From: DATEEW01 sp035273665
Lineage (GTDB): Bacteria > Pseudomonadota > Gammaproteobacteria > Burkholderiales > SG8-39
DNA length: 22,532 nucleotides
Direction: 5' to 3'
Assembly: GCA_035273665.1 (NCBI GenBank)
Contig: DATEOW010000136.1
Coordinates: 1 to 22,532 of the forward strand
The position numbers and the translations under genes were made by a program. Under the pieces are notes generated by a model that was given only the letters and a program-made list of their open reading frames with translations, was not told the DNA's origin and ran no database searches. Position 1 is the first letter of the stretch. Every line of letters starts with the position of its first letter. Of the stretch, positions 8,225-15,195 are shown piece after piece.

Positions 8225-9700
8225 CTAGCTTGCTACCGGTGTCTTTCCAATTTTCCCGGCGGCATTGTCGACTGTCTGTACAGCAGTTGGCGCCCTTTTG
8301 TTTGAAAAATGGTCTACCAGCACCACAAAACAGATAGCGGCTACCGGGATGATTGGGTCCGCGTAACGGGGGATGAAATGCGTCAGGGAGGCGTAAAAAC
8401 CCACCGCGCCGATCGAAGGTAGTGTGTACCAGACCAATGCGCGATTGCGCCGTTGCCAGCCGAACACGAAGACAAAAACACAGAGAATGACGATGGCGTA
8501 CGGCGCGCCGCGCCACAAGAAAGGCAAGCACAGGGCAGCGTGGCGCCACGGGTGAGCGAGAATAATGGCAAAGGCTTGTTGCCGCGCCTCTGCATCGGCG
8601 CGGTCCTTGTGGCGATCCAATAACGCTCGATAGGTGGCGTTTGCTCGGCCAAAGAAGCTGACAAAAGCGCCGGGATCGGACGCTGCCGATGCATCTCTGG
8701 GCGTTTCGTCCACACGTCGGTTGAGTCGTTCCAGCCGGCCGCCTTTCGCCTCATCCTTTTTTGAATATCCGGCCATCAGGCCGATCGCTTGTTTCAATCC
8801 GACCGGCGCATAGACGTAGAACGTTCCGCGATATTCCTCTGCGGTCATCAGATCCTTGAAAGCGCGAGTGAGTAAAACTTTTCCGCCACGCCCAGCGATA
8901 CTAAATGATTCGAGTTGCACATAGTTCCGCCCCATCCATGGCAGCACAACGATCGCGATGCCTGCTGCCATAAGACCGGCGTGTGCAGCTGAGATGCCTC
9001 GTGAGGTACCCCTGCCCCGGAGCAATGCGACACTTAAAACCACCAAAACAAGAACGGCCGAGATGTAGAGGAAGGCGGCTTTGGTGAGGCATAGCGCGCC
9101 GAAGCACAAACCTGCCGATAGATATAGGCGCTTCCTGCCGGTGCTGACCGCACGTAGTAATAAAAAGGAGGAGCAAGTCAGTAATGCCGCTGCGGCTATT
9201 TCGGACAACAAAGTGTCATAGCCGCCGCCGAGTCCAATTTGGCTGAACCAGACGGCGCAGCAGGCAGTGGTCCAAGAGCCTGTCAAATGAATCGTTGTCA
9301 CGACCGTCATGACGACTAACACCGCGCCCCAGAGAAGATTTGAATATTTAAGCAGTCGGGCATTTTTGCCCTGCTGGAGTTCGGCGATGGACTGCTCGCC
9401 CAGCCACGGACGAAGGACGCTTATGTACCCCGCTAAAACAATGATCGGTAACGGCTCGCGCTCCAGACTCGGCTCGCGCTCCGGAGTCGGCTCGCGCTTT
9501 TGACCATCGTCTAGAGAGATCACGCCGTAGTGGCTCAGATTGTAGGCGGCAGTCAGATTTTCCAGGGCATCACGCCGAATGTGGGATTCCGACGGTACCA
9601 ATATCCAGGCCGCAAGAAGCGCGGCAAGCGTAAGCGAGATAAACAGCTTTTCCCTCAGACTCAGGGCGTGTACAGAGAGGACTGTCGCCGTAATGGCCAT
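8225..9700 (-). CDS. GT-C fold membrane glycosyltransferase (first of two paralogues), 491 aa
   Basis: Predicted integral membrane glycosyltransferase of the ArnT/PMT-like GT-C type, expected to transfer a sugar from a polyprenyl-phosphate donor on the periplasmic side. After the first membrane helix (about 17-35) comes a loop with RRDALENLTAAYNLSHYG; Asp44 is placed like the GT-C catalytic acid. Further family-like marks are CLTKAAFLY, VLPWMGRNYV and FIPRYADPIIP near the C-terminus, amid about ten hydrophobic segments. It is clearly paralogous to the gene at 11715-13124 along its whole length. The frame is open back to 9895, but that would overlap mrp. The ATG at 9700 gives a proper N-terminus; it lacks a clear Shine-Dalgarno and sits just behind a hairpin. 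Residues 69-83 carry a threefold REP repeat absent from the paralogue. Donor and acceptor cannot be read from sequence. Confidence 0.85.
   Translation of the reverse strand: MAITATVLSVHALSLREKLFISLTLAALLAAWILVPSESHIRRDALENLTAAYNLSHYGVISLDDGQKREPTPEREPSLEREPLPIIVLAGYISVLRPWLGEQSIAELQQGKNARLLKYSNLLWGAVLVVMTVVTTIHLTGSWTTACCAVWFSQIGLGGGYDTLLSEIAAAALLTCSSFLLLRAVSTGRKRLYLSAGLCFGALCLTKAAFLYISAVLVLVVLSVALLRGRGTSRGISAAHAGLMAAGIAIVVLPWMGRNYVQLESFSIAGRGGKVLLTRAFKDLMTAEEYRGTFYVYAPVGLKQAIGLMAGYSKKDEAKGGRLERLNRRVDETPRDASAASDPGAFVSFFGRANATYRALLDRHKDRADAEARQQAFAIILAHPWRHAALCLPFLWRGAPYAIVILCVFVFVFGWQRRNRALVWYTLPSIGAVGFYASLTHFIPRYADPIIPVAAICFVVLVDHFSNKRAPTAVQTVDNAAGKIGKTPVAS
9453..9499. repeat. In-frame 18-bp tandem repeat (about 2.6 copies) inside the GT-C gene
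   Basis: Copy 1 (9453-9470) is GGCTCGCGCTCCAGACTC. Copy 2 (9471-9488) differs only in the last part (CCGGAGTC). A partial third copy (9489-9499) starts GGCTCGCGCTT. Read on the minus strand, each unit encodes Arg-Glu-Pro plus three residues, giving REP at residues 69-71, 75-77 and 81-83 in the first large loop after the membrane helix. The paralogue has one REP at the matching place (68-70), so the repeat is a local expansion. Confidence 0.9.
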
Positions 9701-9707
9701 ATAGCGA

Positions 9708-9724
9708 AGCCGAAGGATTCGGCT
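9708..9724. repeat. Perfect inverted repeat just upstream of the GT-C start codon
   Basis: AGCCGAA (9708-9714), loop GGA, TTCGGCT (9718-9724). It lies 7 bases before the ATG at 9700 on the minus strand, in the place where a ribosome binding site would be. As RNA it would fold into a 7-bp stem. It may restrict translation or be an operator; the sequence alone cannot decide. The rest of the divergent region (9725-9868) shows no convincing promoter to my eye. Confidence 0.55.
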
Positions 9725-9868
9725 GCTTGCGCAGGAAAGCGCCGATTCTATCCGTCCGACGCCCTCTTTCCCAATCTCGGGGAGGCAATTTGATAGACTA
9801 GCGCTCGACTTCAAACCTTTCCGCCTGCGCATGCCGGTCGCGCGCAGGCCGCTTTCCGGAGTGAGAAC

Positions 9869-10957
9869 ATGGCTATTAGCGAAGCGCAAGTTCAAGGCGC
9901 GCTCAAGGATTTGATCGATCCCAACACAGGCAAAGATTACGTCAGCACGAAAGCGCTGCGCGGAATGAAACTCGAAGGCGACGATATTTCGGTCGCCATC
10001 GAACTCGGTTATCCGGCAAGGACACAGTTCGAACTTGTCAAAGCGGAGATCAGCGAGCGCCTGCGCGAGTTACCGGGTGTCGGCAAAGTTGAGGTTCAAG
10101 TGACGAGCAAAGTCGTTGCGCACGCGGTTCAGCGTGGCGTCAAGCTGATCCCGGGCGTGAAGAACATCATTGCCGTGGCGTCGGGCAAAGGTGGGGTGGG
10201 CAAGTCCACGACTGCAGTCAATTTGGCGCTCGCCTTGTCCGCAGAAGGTGCGCGCGTCGGGATACTGGATGCCGATATTTATGGCCCCTCGCAGCCCATG
10301 ATGCTCGGCGCGAGTGGTAAACCGGAATCGCCGGACGGCAAGACCATTGAGCCGATGCGCGCCCATGGCCTGCAGGCCAGTTCCATCGGTTTTCTTATCG
10401 ACATCGAAACGCCCATGGTCTGGCGCGGCCCGATGGTGACTTCCGCACTTGAGCAACTGTTGCGCGACACTCGCTGGGACGATCTTGATTATCTCGTCGT
10501 GGATCTGCCGCCGGGCACGGGTGATATCCAACTCACCTTGGCGCAGAAGGTGCCGGTCACCGGGGCGGTGATCGTGACGACACCGCAGGACATCGCATTG
10601 CTCGATGCGCGCAAAGGTCTCAAGATGTTCGAAAAAGTCGGCATCCCGATATTGGGCATTGTAGAAAATATGTCGATCCATATCTGCTCCAATTGCGGTC
10701 ATGAGGATTTCATCTTCGGGATGGGGGGCGGCGTATCGATGTCCGATGACTATGACGTCGAACTCCTGGGCGCCTTGCCTCTGGACCGCCGGATTCGTGA
10801 GCAGACCGACGCGGGCAATCCAACCGTCGTAGCCGATCCGGATGGAAAAGTTGCGGAGATCTATCGGCGGATTGCGCGCCGCGTGGCCGTCAAGATTGCC
10901 GAACAGGCCAAGGATATGAGCGCAAAGTTTCCCAACATCGTCGTGCAAAACACATGA
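9869..10957 (+). CDS. apbC: Iron-sulfur cluster carrier protein Mrp/ApbC
   Basis: Cytoplasmic P-loop ATPase that binds and delivers Fe-S clusters to apoproteins. It has 362 aa, standard for the family. Residues 5-80 form the N-terminal DUF59/MIP18-like domain. The deviant Walker A is GKGGVGKST (106-114), and further nucleotide-binding motifs follow (DADIYGPSQP and DLPPGTGD). The cluster-bridging CxxC is Cys273-Ser-Asn-Cys276. The start ATG is preceded by a good Shine-Dalgarno (GGAG in CCGGAGTGAGAAC). Its stop overlaps the dcd start by 4 bases, so the two are translationally coupled. It is divergent from the GT-C gene. All key residues are present. Confidence 0.96.
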   Translation: MAISEAQVQGALKDLIDPNTGKDYVSTKALRGMKLEGDDISVAIELGYPARTQFELVKAEISERLRELPGVGKVEVQVTSKVVAHAVQRGVKLIPGVKNIIAVASGKGGVGKSTTAVNLALALSAEGARVGILDADIYGPSQPMMLGASGKPESPDGKTIEPMRAHGLQASSIGFLIDIETPMVWRGPMVTSALEQLLRDTRWDDLDYLVVDLPPGTGDIQLTLAQKVPVTGAVIVTTPQDIALLDARKGLKMFEKVGIPILGIVENMSIHICSNCGHEDFIFGMGGGVSMSDDYDVELLGALPLDRRIREQTDAGNPTVVADPDGKVAEIYRRIARRVAVKIAEQAKDMSAKFPNIVVQNT

Positions 10958-11520
10958 GCATCAAATCGGATAAATGGATTCGGCGTATGGCGGCCGAACA
11001 CAAAATGATCGAGCCTTTCGAACCTGGTCAGGTAAGAGAAGCTGAAGGACGGAAAATCGTTTCCTACGGCACCTCGAGCTATGGTTACGACATCCGGTGT
11101 TCGGATGAATTCAAGATTTTCACCAACATCAATTCGACCATTGTCGATCCGAAGAATTTCGACGAGAAATCCTTCGTCGATTATCGGGGTGACGTCTGCA
11201 TCATCCCGCCGAATTCATTTGCGCTCGCGCGAACGGTCGAGTACTTCCGTATCCCGCGAAATGTACTTACGATCTGTCTGGGCAAATCCACTTATGCGCG
11301 TTGCGGGATTATCGTCAACGTCACCCCCTTCGAGCCGGAGTGGGAAGGCTTTGTTACGCTCGAATTTTCCAATACGACGCCTCTGCCCGCCAAAATCTAC
11401 GCGGGCGAAGGCTGTGCACAGGTTTTGTTCTTCGAGTCCGACGAGGTTTGCGAAACCTCGTACAAGGATCGCGGCGGGAAGTACCAGGGACAACGCGGCG
11501 TCACCGTGCCGCGCGTATAA
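10954..11520 (+). CDS. dcd: dCTP deaminase
   Basis: Deaminates dCTP to dUTP, the main source of dUMP for thymidylate synthesis in proteobacteria, so it links functionally to thyA and folA later in the window. It has 188 aa, the normal length. The trimeric dUTPase-like fold shows SYGYDIRC (42-49), GKSTYAR (110-116, with the conserved Ser and Arg) and GFVTLEFSN with catalytic Glu137. The C-terminal KYQGQRGVT closes over the nucleotide. It overlaps apbC by ATGA. A GCCGCG/CGCGGC hairpin (11508-11526) spans the stop codon but has no T-tract, so I do not call it a terminator. Confidence 0.97.
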   Translation: MSIKSDKWIRRMAAEHKMIEPFEPGQVREAEGRKIVSYGTSSYGYDIRCSDEFKIFTNINSTIVDPKNFDEKSFVDYRGDVCIIPPNSFALARTVEYFRIPRNVLTICLGKSTYARCGIIVNVTPFEPEWEGFVTLEFSNTTPLPAKIYAGEGCAQVLFFESDEVCETSYKDRGGKYQGQRGVTVPRV

Positions 11521-11525
11521 CGCGG

Positions 11526-11714
11526 CTAGCTATACGCAGCGTCACGCCGAATTCGAGGTCTCAAAAGAAGTTGGTGTAGCAAGATAGCAATACACATCGC
11601 TATTACGGGCGCATTGGATTGCGCGTAACTCGGTCTGCCGAACCAACTGGCCATGACGGCGAGAATTGAAATGACGAATAGAGCGCGACGAAGGAGATTA
11701 GGCGTCGGGCTCGA
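11526..11714 (-). pseudogene. Remnant of a third GT-C C-terminus, directly after the GT-C stop codon
   Basis: Reading on past the TGA of the GT-C gene (11715-11717) in the same frame gives 61 further sense codons ending at TAG 11526-11528. The translation contains two hydrophobic helices and the segment YAQSNAPVIAMCIAILLH. This matches the C-terminal YAEPNAPIAAICFVLLLH of the preceding gene at 10 of 18 positions. The helix before it starts RRALFVISILAVM, also resembling the preceding gene. I infer a decayed tandem copy of which only the C-terminal ~60 codons remain. Alternatives are a stop-codon readthrough extension, or a short protein starting at the internal ATG (MASWFGR). The overlap with no other gene and the preserved frame support real descent; function is doubtful. 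Confidence 0.6.
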
Positions 11715-13124
11715 TCATTTGGCTTCAGCCACTTTGCGTTTCCTCCAGCGGTGCAGCAGCAGGACGAAGCAGATCGCAGCGATCGGCGCGTTTGGCTCCG
11801 CATAGCGCGGAATGAAGTGGCTTAATACTGCATAGAAGCCGATCAAACCGAGTGTCGGTAAGACGTAGGCCGCCAATGGAACATCTCGTCGCCGCCAAGC
11901 GTAGAACAGCATGAATAAGAAGAAAGGAAACATGAAAGGGGCGCCCCGCCACATAAACGGGAGCGTCATCGCCGCATGGTCGCGCGGGTTCGCCTTGATC
12001 ATCGCCATCGCTTCTTTCTGCAGTTGTGCGTCGGCTGCGGCCAAAGGATTGTGATGGCCTTCGGCCTCGAATTTTGCGAGCAGTGGCGCACGCATCGCTT
12101 TGGCTCGCCAGTAGTAACTGACGGTGTCGTCCACACGACCTTCCGCGGCGGCTTTTTCGTCGGATAAATTGGCGCCTCGCTTCAGGCGTTCGAGACTGCC
12201 TCCAGCGCGCAGGTCCTTGGGGCGATGTCCGGTCAACCAGCCCATTGGGGCTTGCAGCACGCGTGGCGCGTAAGCATAAAAAGCGCCGATGTATTCGTCC
12301 CGCGTCATGCCGTTTTTCACCGCGCGAGTCATCAATACGAGGCCGCCTCGATCTGCCAGATTCGGTGAACCGAATTGCATTTGATTGCGAAGCATCCATG
12401 GCGCAACGATCAATACGGTCCCGACCACGACAAGTATCGCCGAGGTCATGGCAACGCCGCGTTGCCTGCGATCGTCCGCTCGAATAAGTGCATATGCGAC
12501 GTAGATCACCAGCAATGCGATCGCTACGTAAAGGAACGAAGCCTTCGTCAGGATCAACAGCCCGAAGGACAAACCCGCCGCGAGGAAATGTATTGCGCGT
12601 CGCGTCTTGACGGCAAGAAAACAAAGAAAGGAAGCCAGCGCGATGAGCGCCGCTCCCGACACTTCGCTGTAGAGTGTGTCGTAATGGGCCACCAAAGGTA
12701 AATGTCCCAACAAAACTGCGAGCGCGGCCATCCAGTTAGGCATGCCGAGTTGGCGTGTCGTAAGGACCATTACCCAAATAAGCAATGCGCCCCACAAGAC
12801 ATTCGAATACTTCAAAAGTTTTGCATTGCCTCCGCGAAGCAGTTCGGTGAATCGCGTATCGTCGAACAGCGGATCAAGCGCGAGCAGATAGCCGGAGAGC
12901 ACGAGCACCGGCACCGGCTCGCGATAACGGCTCGGGCGCAAGGCTGACGAGGCGCGATCGGTGTCCAGGGACATGATCCCGTAATGGCGAAGGTTATAAG
13001 CCATGGCGAGATTCTGTTCGGCATCCTTTTCGATCAAAGTGCCGCTGGGCTTGAGGAACCAGATCCCCAACACAATCAAGCTGACGGCCACGATGAAGCC
13101 ACGTTCCAAGAGCCTTCGGTTCAT
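11715..13124 (-). CDS. GT-C fold membrane glycosyltransferase (second paralogue), 469 aa
   Basis: Predicted polyprenyl-phosphate-sugar-dependent glycosyltransferase acting at the periplasmic face. The N-terminal helix is at about 10-25, followed by a loop with IEKDAEQNLAMAYNLRHYG; Asp34 is the candidate catalytic acid. About ten hydrophobic segments follow, with GT-C-like marks ILTKASFLYV, APWMLRNQMQFGSP and FIPRYAEPNAP. It is paralogous to the protein at 8225-9700, including the shared strings LLKYSN, GGLVLMTRA/GGKVLLTRA and LPFMWRGAPF/LPFLWRGAPY. Its ATG overlaps the stop of the upstream multispanning protein by 4 bases, so it is translated as the third gene of a GT2-flippase-GT-C unit. The hydrophilic loop at about 300-370 is poorly conserved between paralogues. 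Acceptor unknown (lipid A, O-antigen, another glycolipid or protein). Confidence 0.87.
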   Translation of the reverse strand: MNRRLLERGFIVAVSLIVLGIWFLKPSGTLIEKDAEQNLAMAYNLRHYGIMSLDTDRASSALRPSRYREPVPVLVLSGYLLALDPLFDDTRFTELLRGGNAKLLKYSNVLWGALLIWVMVLTTRQLGMPNWMAALAVLLGHLPLVAHYDTLYSEVSGAALIALASFLCFLAVKTRRAIHFLAAGLSFGLLILTKASFLYVAIALLVIYVAYALIRADDRRQRGVAMTSAILVVVGTVLIVAPWMLRNQMQFGSPNLADRGGLVLMTRAVKNGMTRDEYIGAFYAYAPRVLQAPMGWLTGHRPKDLRAGGSLERLKRGANLSDEKAAAEGRVDDTVSYYWRAKAMRAPLLAKFEAEGHHNPLAAADAQLQKEAMAMIKANPRDHAAMTLPFMWRGAPFMFPFFLFMLFYAWRRRDVPLAAYVLPTLGLIGFYAVLSHFIPRYAEPNAPIAAICFVLLLHRWRKRKVAEAK

Positions 13125-13990
13125 GCTTTTCCCGGAATTGTTTCCATGGGTTGGCCAGGGCGCATTGCGGCTGCCCAGACATAAAACACCACATCGCCGC
13201 TGACGGTGACAATACGGCCGAGCACGATGGCGGTGATGAGGTCGGATTGGCTCACCATGCTATGGAGCAACGCGTAAAGCACGACTTCCCGAACCCCAAC
13301 GCCGGCCGGCGCGCCTGGGGTGAGTAAACCCGCTAGCCAAGCAAGCAGGTAGGCACCGCAAACAACCAGCGACCTTTCGCCCCACCAATCGCCAGTGACC
13401 AAACCGAGGACGACGACAAACGAAAAACCGGCGATGAGGAGGAACCCCGAGTGCCAGGACCAGGCAAGCGCGAGCGCCTTGCCGAATATGCGAGGAATCA
13501 ACAGAAGCGCCATACCGACCGCAAGCAGATACAGGGAAAGCGCCGCCCACGCCGATACCTCGGTCCACAGACTCGGCAAAGTGAGTGCAGCGAGTAAGGC
13601 GCCGGCCGAGGACAGCGATGCAAGCTCCCAGAACACCGATTTTAGTAAAGGCCAAGGGGGCAAACCTGCAGCGGCGCCCAGGGCTTGCCGCCCGGCAAAC
13701 TGAAAAACATTCGAGGGAACATATTTCGCGAGTTGCGAGGTGCCGTACACCGATACGGCCCAGCGAAAGTTAACAGGCAGCTTGAGGAAGTCGAGCACAT
13801 GGCGCCAAGCGATTGCCATCGCAATGCTGGCAAATCCGTATACGAGCGCGAGAGAGATGATAGCCACCCACATTGCGTTGGAATACGCGGCGAGATGGAT
13901 TTGTTCGGCGTATTCGATAAGTTTGAAAACAACGAAGCCAAGACCCAAAACGCCCAGCCCGCTGCCAACCCAGGTGAGCGCCTTCTTCAC
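13121..13990 (-). CDS. YbhN/MprF-like (LPG synthase TM region) multispanning membrane protein
   Basis: 289 aa with about seven to eight hydrophobic segments, resembling the flippase-like transmembrane region of lysylphosphatidylglycerol synthase (COG0392, AglD/YbhN group). Two family-like motifs are visible: SQLAKYVPSNVFQFAGRQ (about 85-102), corresponding to the usual G/AKYxPG motif, and TPGAPAGVGVREVVLYALL (about 226-244), corresponding to PGGxGxRE. It lacks the soluble aminoacyl-transferase domain of MprF. It overlaps the GT2 gene upstream and the GT-C gene downstream by 4 bases each. Given this context I infer that it moves, or helps move, a lipid-linked sugar across the inner membrane. 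That is inference; members of this family have varied or unknown substrates. Confidence 0.85.
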   Translation of the reverse strand: MKKALTWVGSGLGVLGLGFVVFKLIEYAEQIHLAAYSNAMWVAIISLALVYGFASIAMAIAWRHVLDFLKLPVNFRWAVSVYGTSQLAKYVPSNVFQFAGRQALGAAAGLPPWPLLKSVFWELASLSSAGALLAALTLPSLWTEVSAWAALSLYLLAVGMALLLIPRIFGKALALAWSWHSGFLLIAGFSFVVVLGLVTGDWWGERSLVVCGAYLLAWLAGLLTPGAPAGVGVREVVLYALLHSMVSQSDLITAIVLGRIVTVSGDVVFYVWAAAMRPGQPMETIPGKA

Positions 13991-14937
13991 TCCCCAGGGG
14001 GCCTTTGCGTGTCATGTCGAACGCTGTAGCGGATATCTTCGAGTAGCTTGCGATTCGCTGCGAGGAGATCCGCAACGAAAGCGATAAGGATCGTTTGAAA
14101 GCCAATGACCAGCAGAACGGCGGCAAGAATCACGGATTGCACATGGCCGTTACCTTGACCGATGATGTAGTAATACAGAAAACGCAAACCTAAAAGGAAC
14201 CCCGCGCCGAAGAGCAGGAGGCCGAGCTGGCCGAAAAAGCGAAACGGACGGTAAATGACAAAAATGCGCACGATCGTGGCAATCGAGCGCTGAACATAGG
14301 ACGGAATGCTTTTGACAAGCCGGGACGGCCGTAGATCGCCATTTACACGGATTGGTACCGATGTGATGGCCATATTCCGCTGGCCGGCCTGAATGATCGT
14401 TTCCAACGTGTAGGTGTATTCGCTGAAGACAACCATCTGTGCCGCAGCGTTCCGGGAAATGGCGCGGAAGCCGCTCGGGGCATCCGGGATGTCGGTCCGG
14501 CTCGCGGTACGCACCACCCAAGAGCCGAGTCGCTGCAGGAGTTTCTTGAGGGGCGAAAAATGTTCGATGGTTTCAATCGGCCGCGCACCGACGACGATAT
14601 CGGCGCGGCCCTCGACGATAGGTGTCGTCAGCGCAGGGATATCGCCGGCGTTGTATTGATTATCGGCATCGGTGTTGACGATGACGTCCGCACCGAGCCG
14701 TAGGCAGGCTTCAATGCCGCTCATGAATGCATGAGCGAGACCACGATTGCGGGTATGCCGGATCACATGATCGACGCCGTTTGCTTTGGCGACGCGCACC
14801 GTGTCATCGTGACAACCGTCGTCGATAATCAACCATTCCACCCGCTCAAAACCGGCGACTTGCCTCGGCAATTCCGCCAGAGCGATTGCAAGGGTTTCGG
14901 CCTCGTTGAAACAGGGAATTTGAATAATGAGTTTCAT
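13987..14937 (-). CDS. Polyprenyl-phosphate glycosyltransferase, GT2 family (DPM1/GtrB-like)
   Basis: 316 aa. Residues 1-225 form a GT-A domain: IQIPCFNEAETL at the start, LIIDDG (37-41), and a DxD-type metal site NTDADNQY (Asp90, Asp92). GARP (117-120) and SGFRA are typical of polyprenyl-phosphate mannose/glucose synthases. Two membrane helices follow (about 233-258 and 265-290), as in GtrB/ArnC-type enzymes. The expected reaction is transfer of a sugar from a nucleotide donor to undecaprenyl phosphate at the cytoplasmic face. It is the first gene of the three-gene unit. The ATG at 14937 has an AGGA-type Shine-Dalgarno (GGGCAGGACA). The sugar cannot be told from the sequence. Confidence 0.92.
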   Translation of the reverse strand: MKLIIQIPCFNEAETLAIALAELPRQVAGFERVEWLIIDDGCHDDTVRVAKANGVDHVIRHTRNRGLAHAFMSGIEACLRLGADVIVNTDADNQYNAGDIPALTTPIVEGRADIVVGARPIETIEHFSPLKKLLQRLGSWVVRTASRTDIPDAPSGFRAISRNAAAQMVVFSEYTYTLETIIQAGQRNMAITSVPIRVNGDLRPSRLVKSIPSYVQRSIATIVRIFVIYRPFRFFGQLGLLLFGAGFLLGLRFLYYYIIGQGNGHVQSVILAAVLLVIGFQTILIAFVADLLAANRKLLEDIRYSVRHDTQRPPGE

Positions 14938-15013
14938 TGTCCTGCCCTGTGCGACGCTCGTGCGTCTTGTATGTCACCGGGTCCTCCACTCTGCGCCCGG
15001 CGCTGCGGTCAGC

Positions 15014-15019
15014 ATCATA
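15014..15019 (-). promoter_or_regulatory. Possible -10 element for the GT2-flippase-GT-C operon
   Basis: On the minus strand this reads TATGAT, five of six matches to TATAAT, 77 bases before the GT2 start codon. No good -35 hexamer stands at 16-18 bases, so this is only a weak candidate. Confidence 0.25.
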
Positions 15020-15059
15020 ACCGAGCCCCGGGGATCGAGTGCAGGCTTCATTTTGCCGC

Positions 15060-15088
15060 TTGCCCTTCGTCGGCGCGGGCGCAATAAT
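15060..15088 (+). promoter_or_regulatory. Sigma-70-type promoter for the decarboxylase
   Basis: TTGCCC (15060-15065), a 17-base spacer, then AATAAT (15083-15088, five of six matches to TATAAT). Predicted transcription start is about 15095, giving a leader of about 100 nt. This leader contains a small GCGC-CTTG-GCGC hairpin (15109-15120) and then the intrinsic terminator before the start codon. Called by eye only. Confidence 0.5.
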
Positions 15089-15137
15089 CCGGCCCTAACT
15101 TCGGCAAGGCGCCTTGGCGCTAAGTTGAACCGGACGC

Positions 15138-15166
15138 AGGCGGATGCGCGACGCATCCGCCTTTTT
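15138..15166 (+). terminator. Intrinsic terminator (attenuator candidate) in the decarboxylase leader
   Basis: AGGCGGATGCG (15138-15148), loop CGA, CGCATCCGCCT (15152-15162), followed by further T residues to 15166: a perfect 11-bp stem with a T-tract of five. It lies 29 bases upstream of the decarboxylase ATG and 20 bases before its GGAGG ribosome binding site. No plus-strand gene ends within 3.6 kb upstream, so the likely transcript it stops is the decarboxylase's own leader. Confidence 0.75.
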
Positions 15167-15195
15167 CCTTTTGGGCCGGCCCCTCTGGAGGTTGC

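Noticed and set aside
9701..9895. N-terminal extension of the GT-C protein to a start at 9895
   Set aside because: It would overlap apbC and adds 65 polar residues with no counterpart in the paralogue. The ATG at 9700 fits better.
10070..10948. 292-codon open frame antisense to apbC
   Set aside because: It lies wholly within apbC, whose motifs and coupling to dcd are certain. Its translation shows no domain; it is a shadow of codon bias.
11508..11526. Hairpin over the dcd stop codon as a terminator
   Set aside because: The stem GCCGCG/CGCGGC is short and no T-tract follows on either strand.
11725..12624. 299-codon frame on the minus strand inside the GT-C gene
   Set aside because: It is Arg/Ser-rich and unlike a protein, and it is an alternate frame of a clear membrane protein gene.
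15105..15116. 12-bp palindrome CAAGGCGCCTTG in the decarboxylase leader
   Set aside because: It could be an operator or part of a small hairpin (15109-15120), but nothing else supports a particular role.
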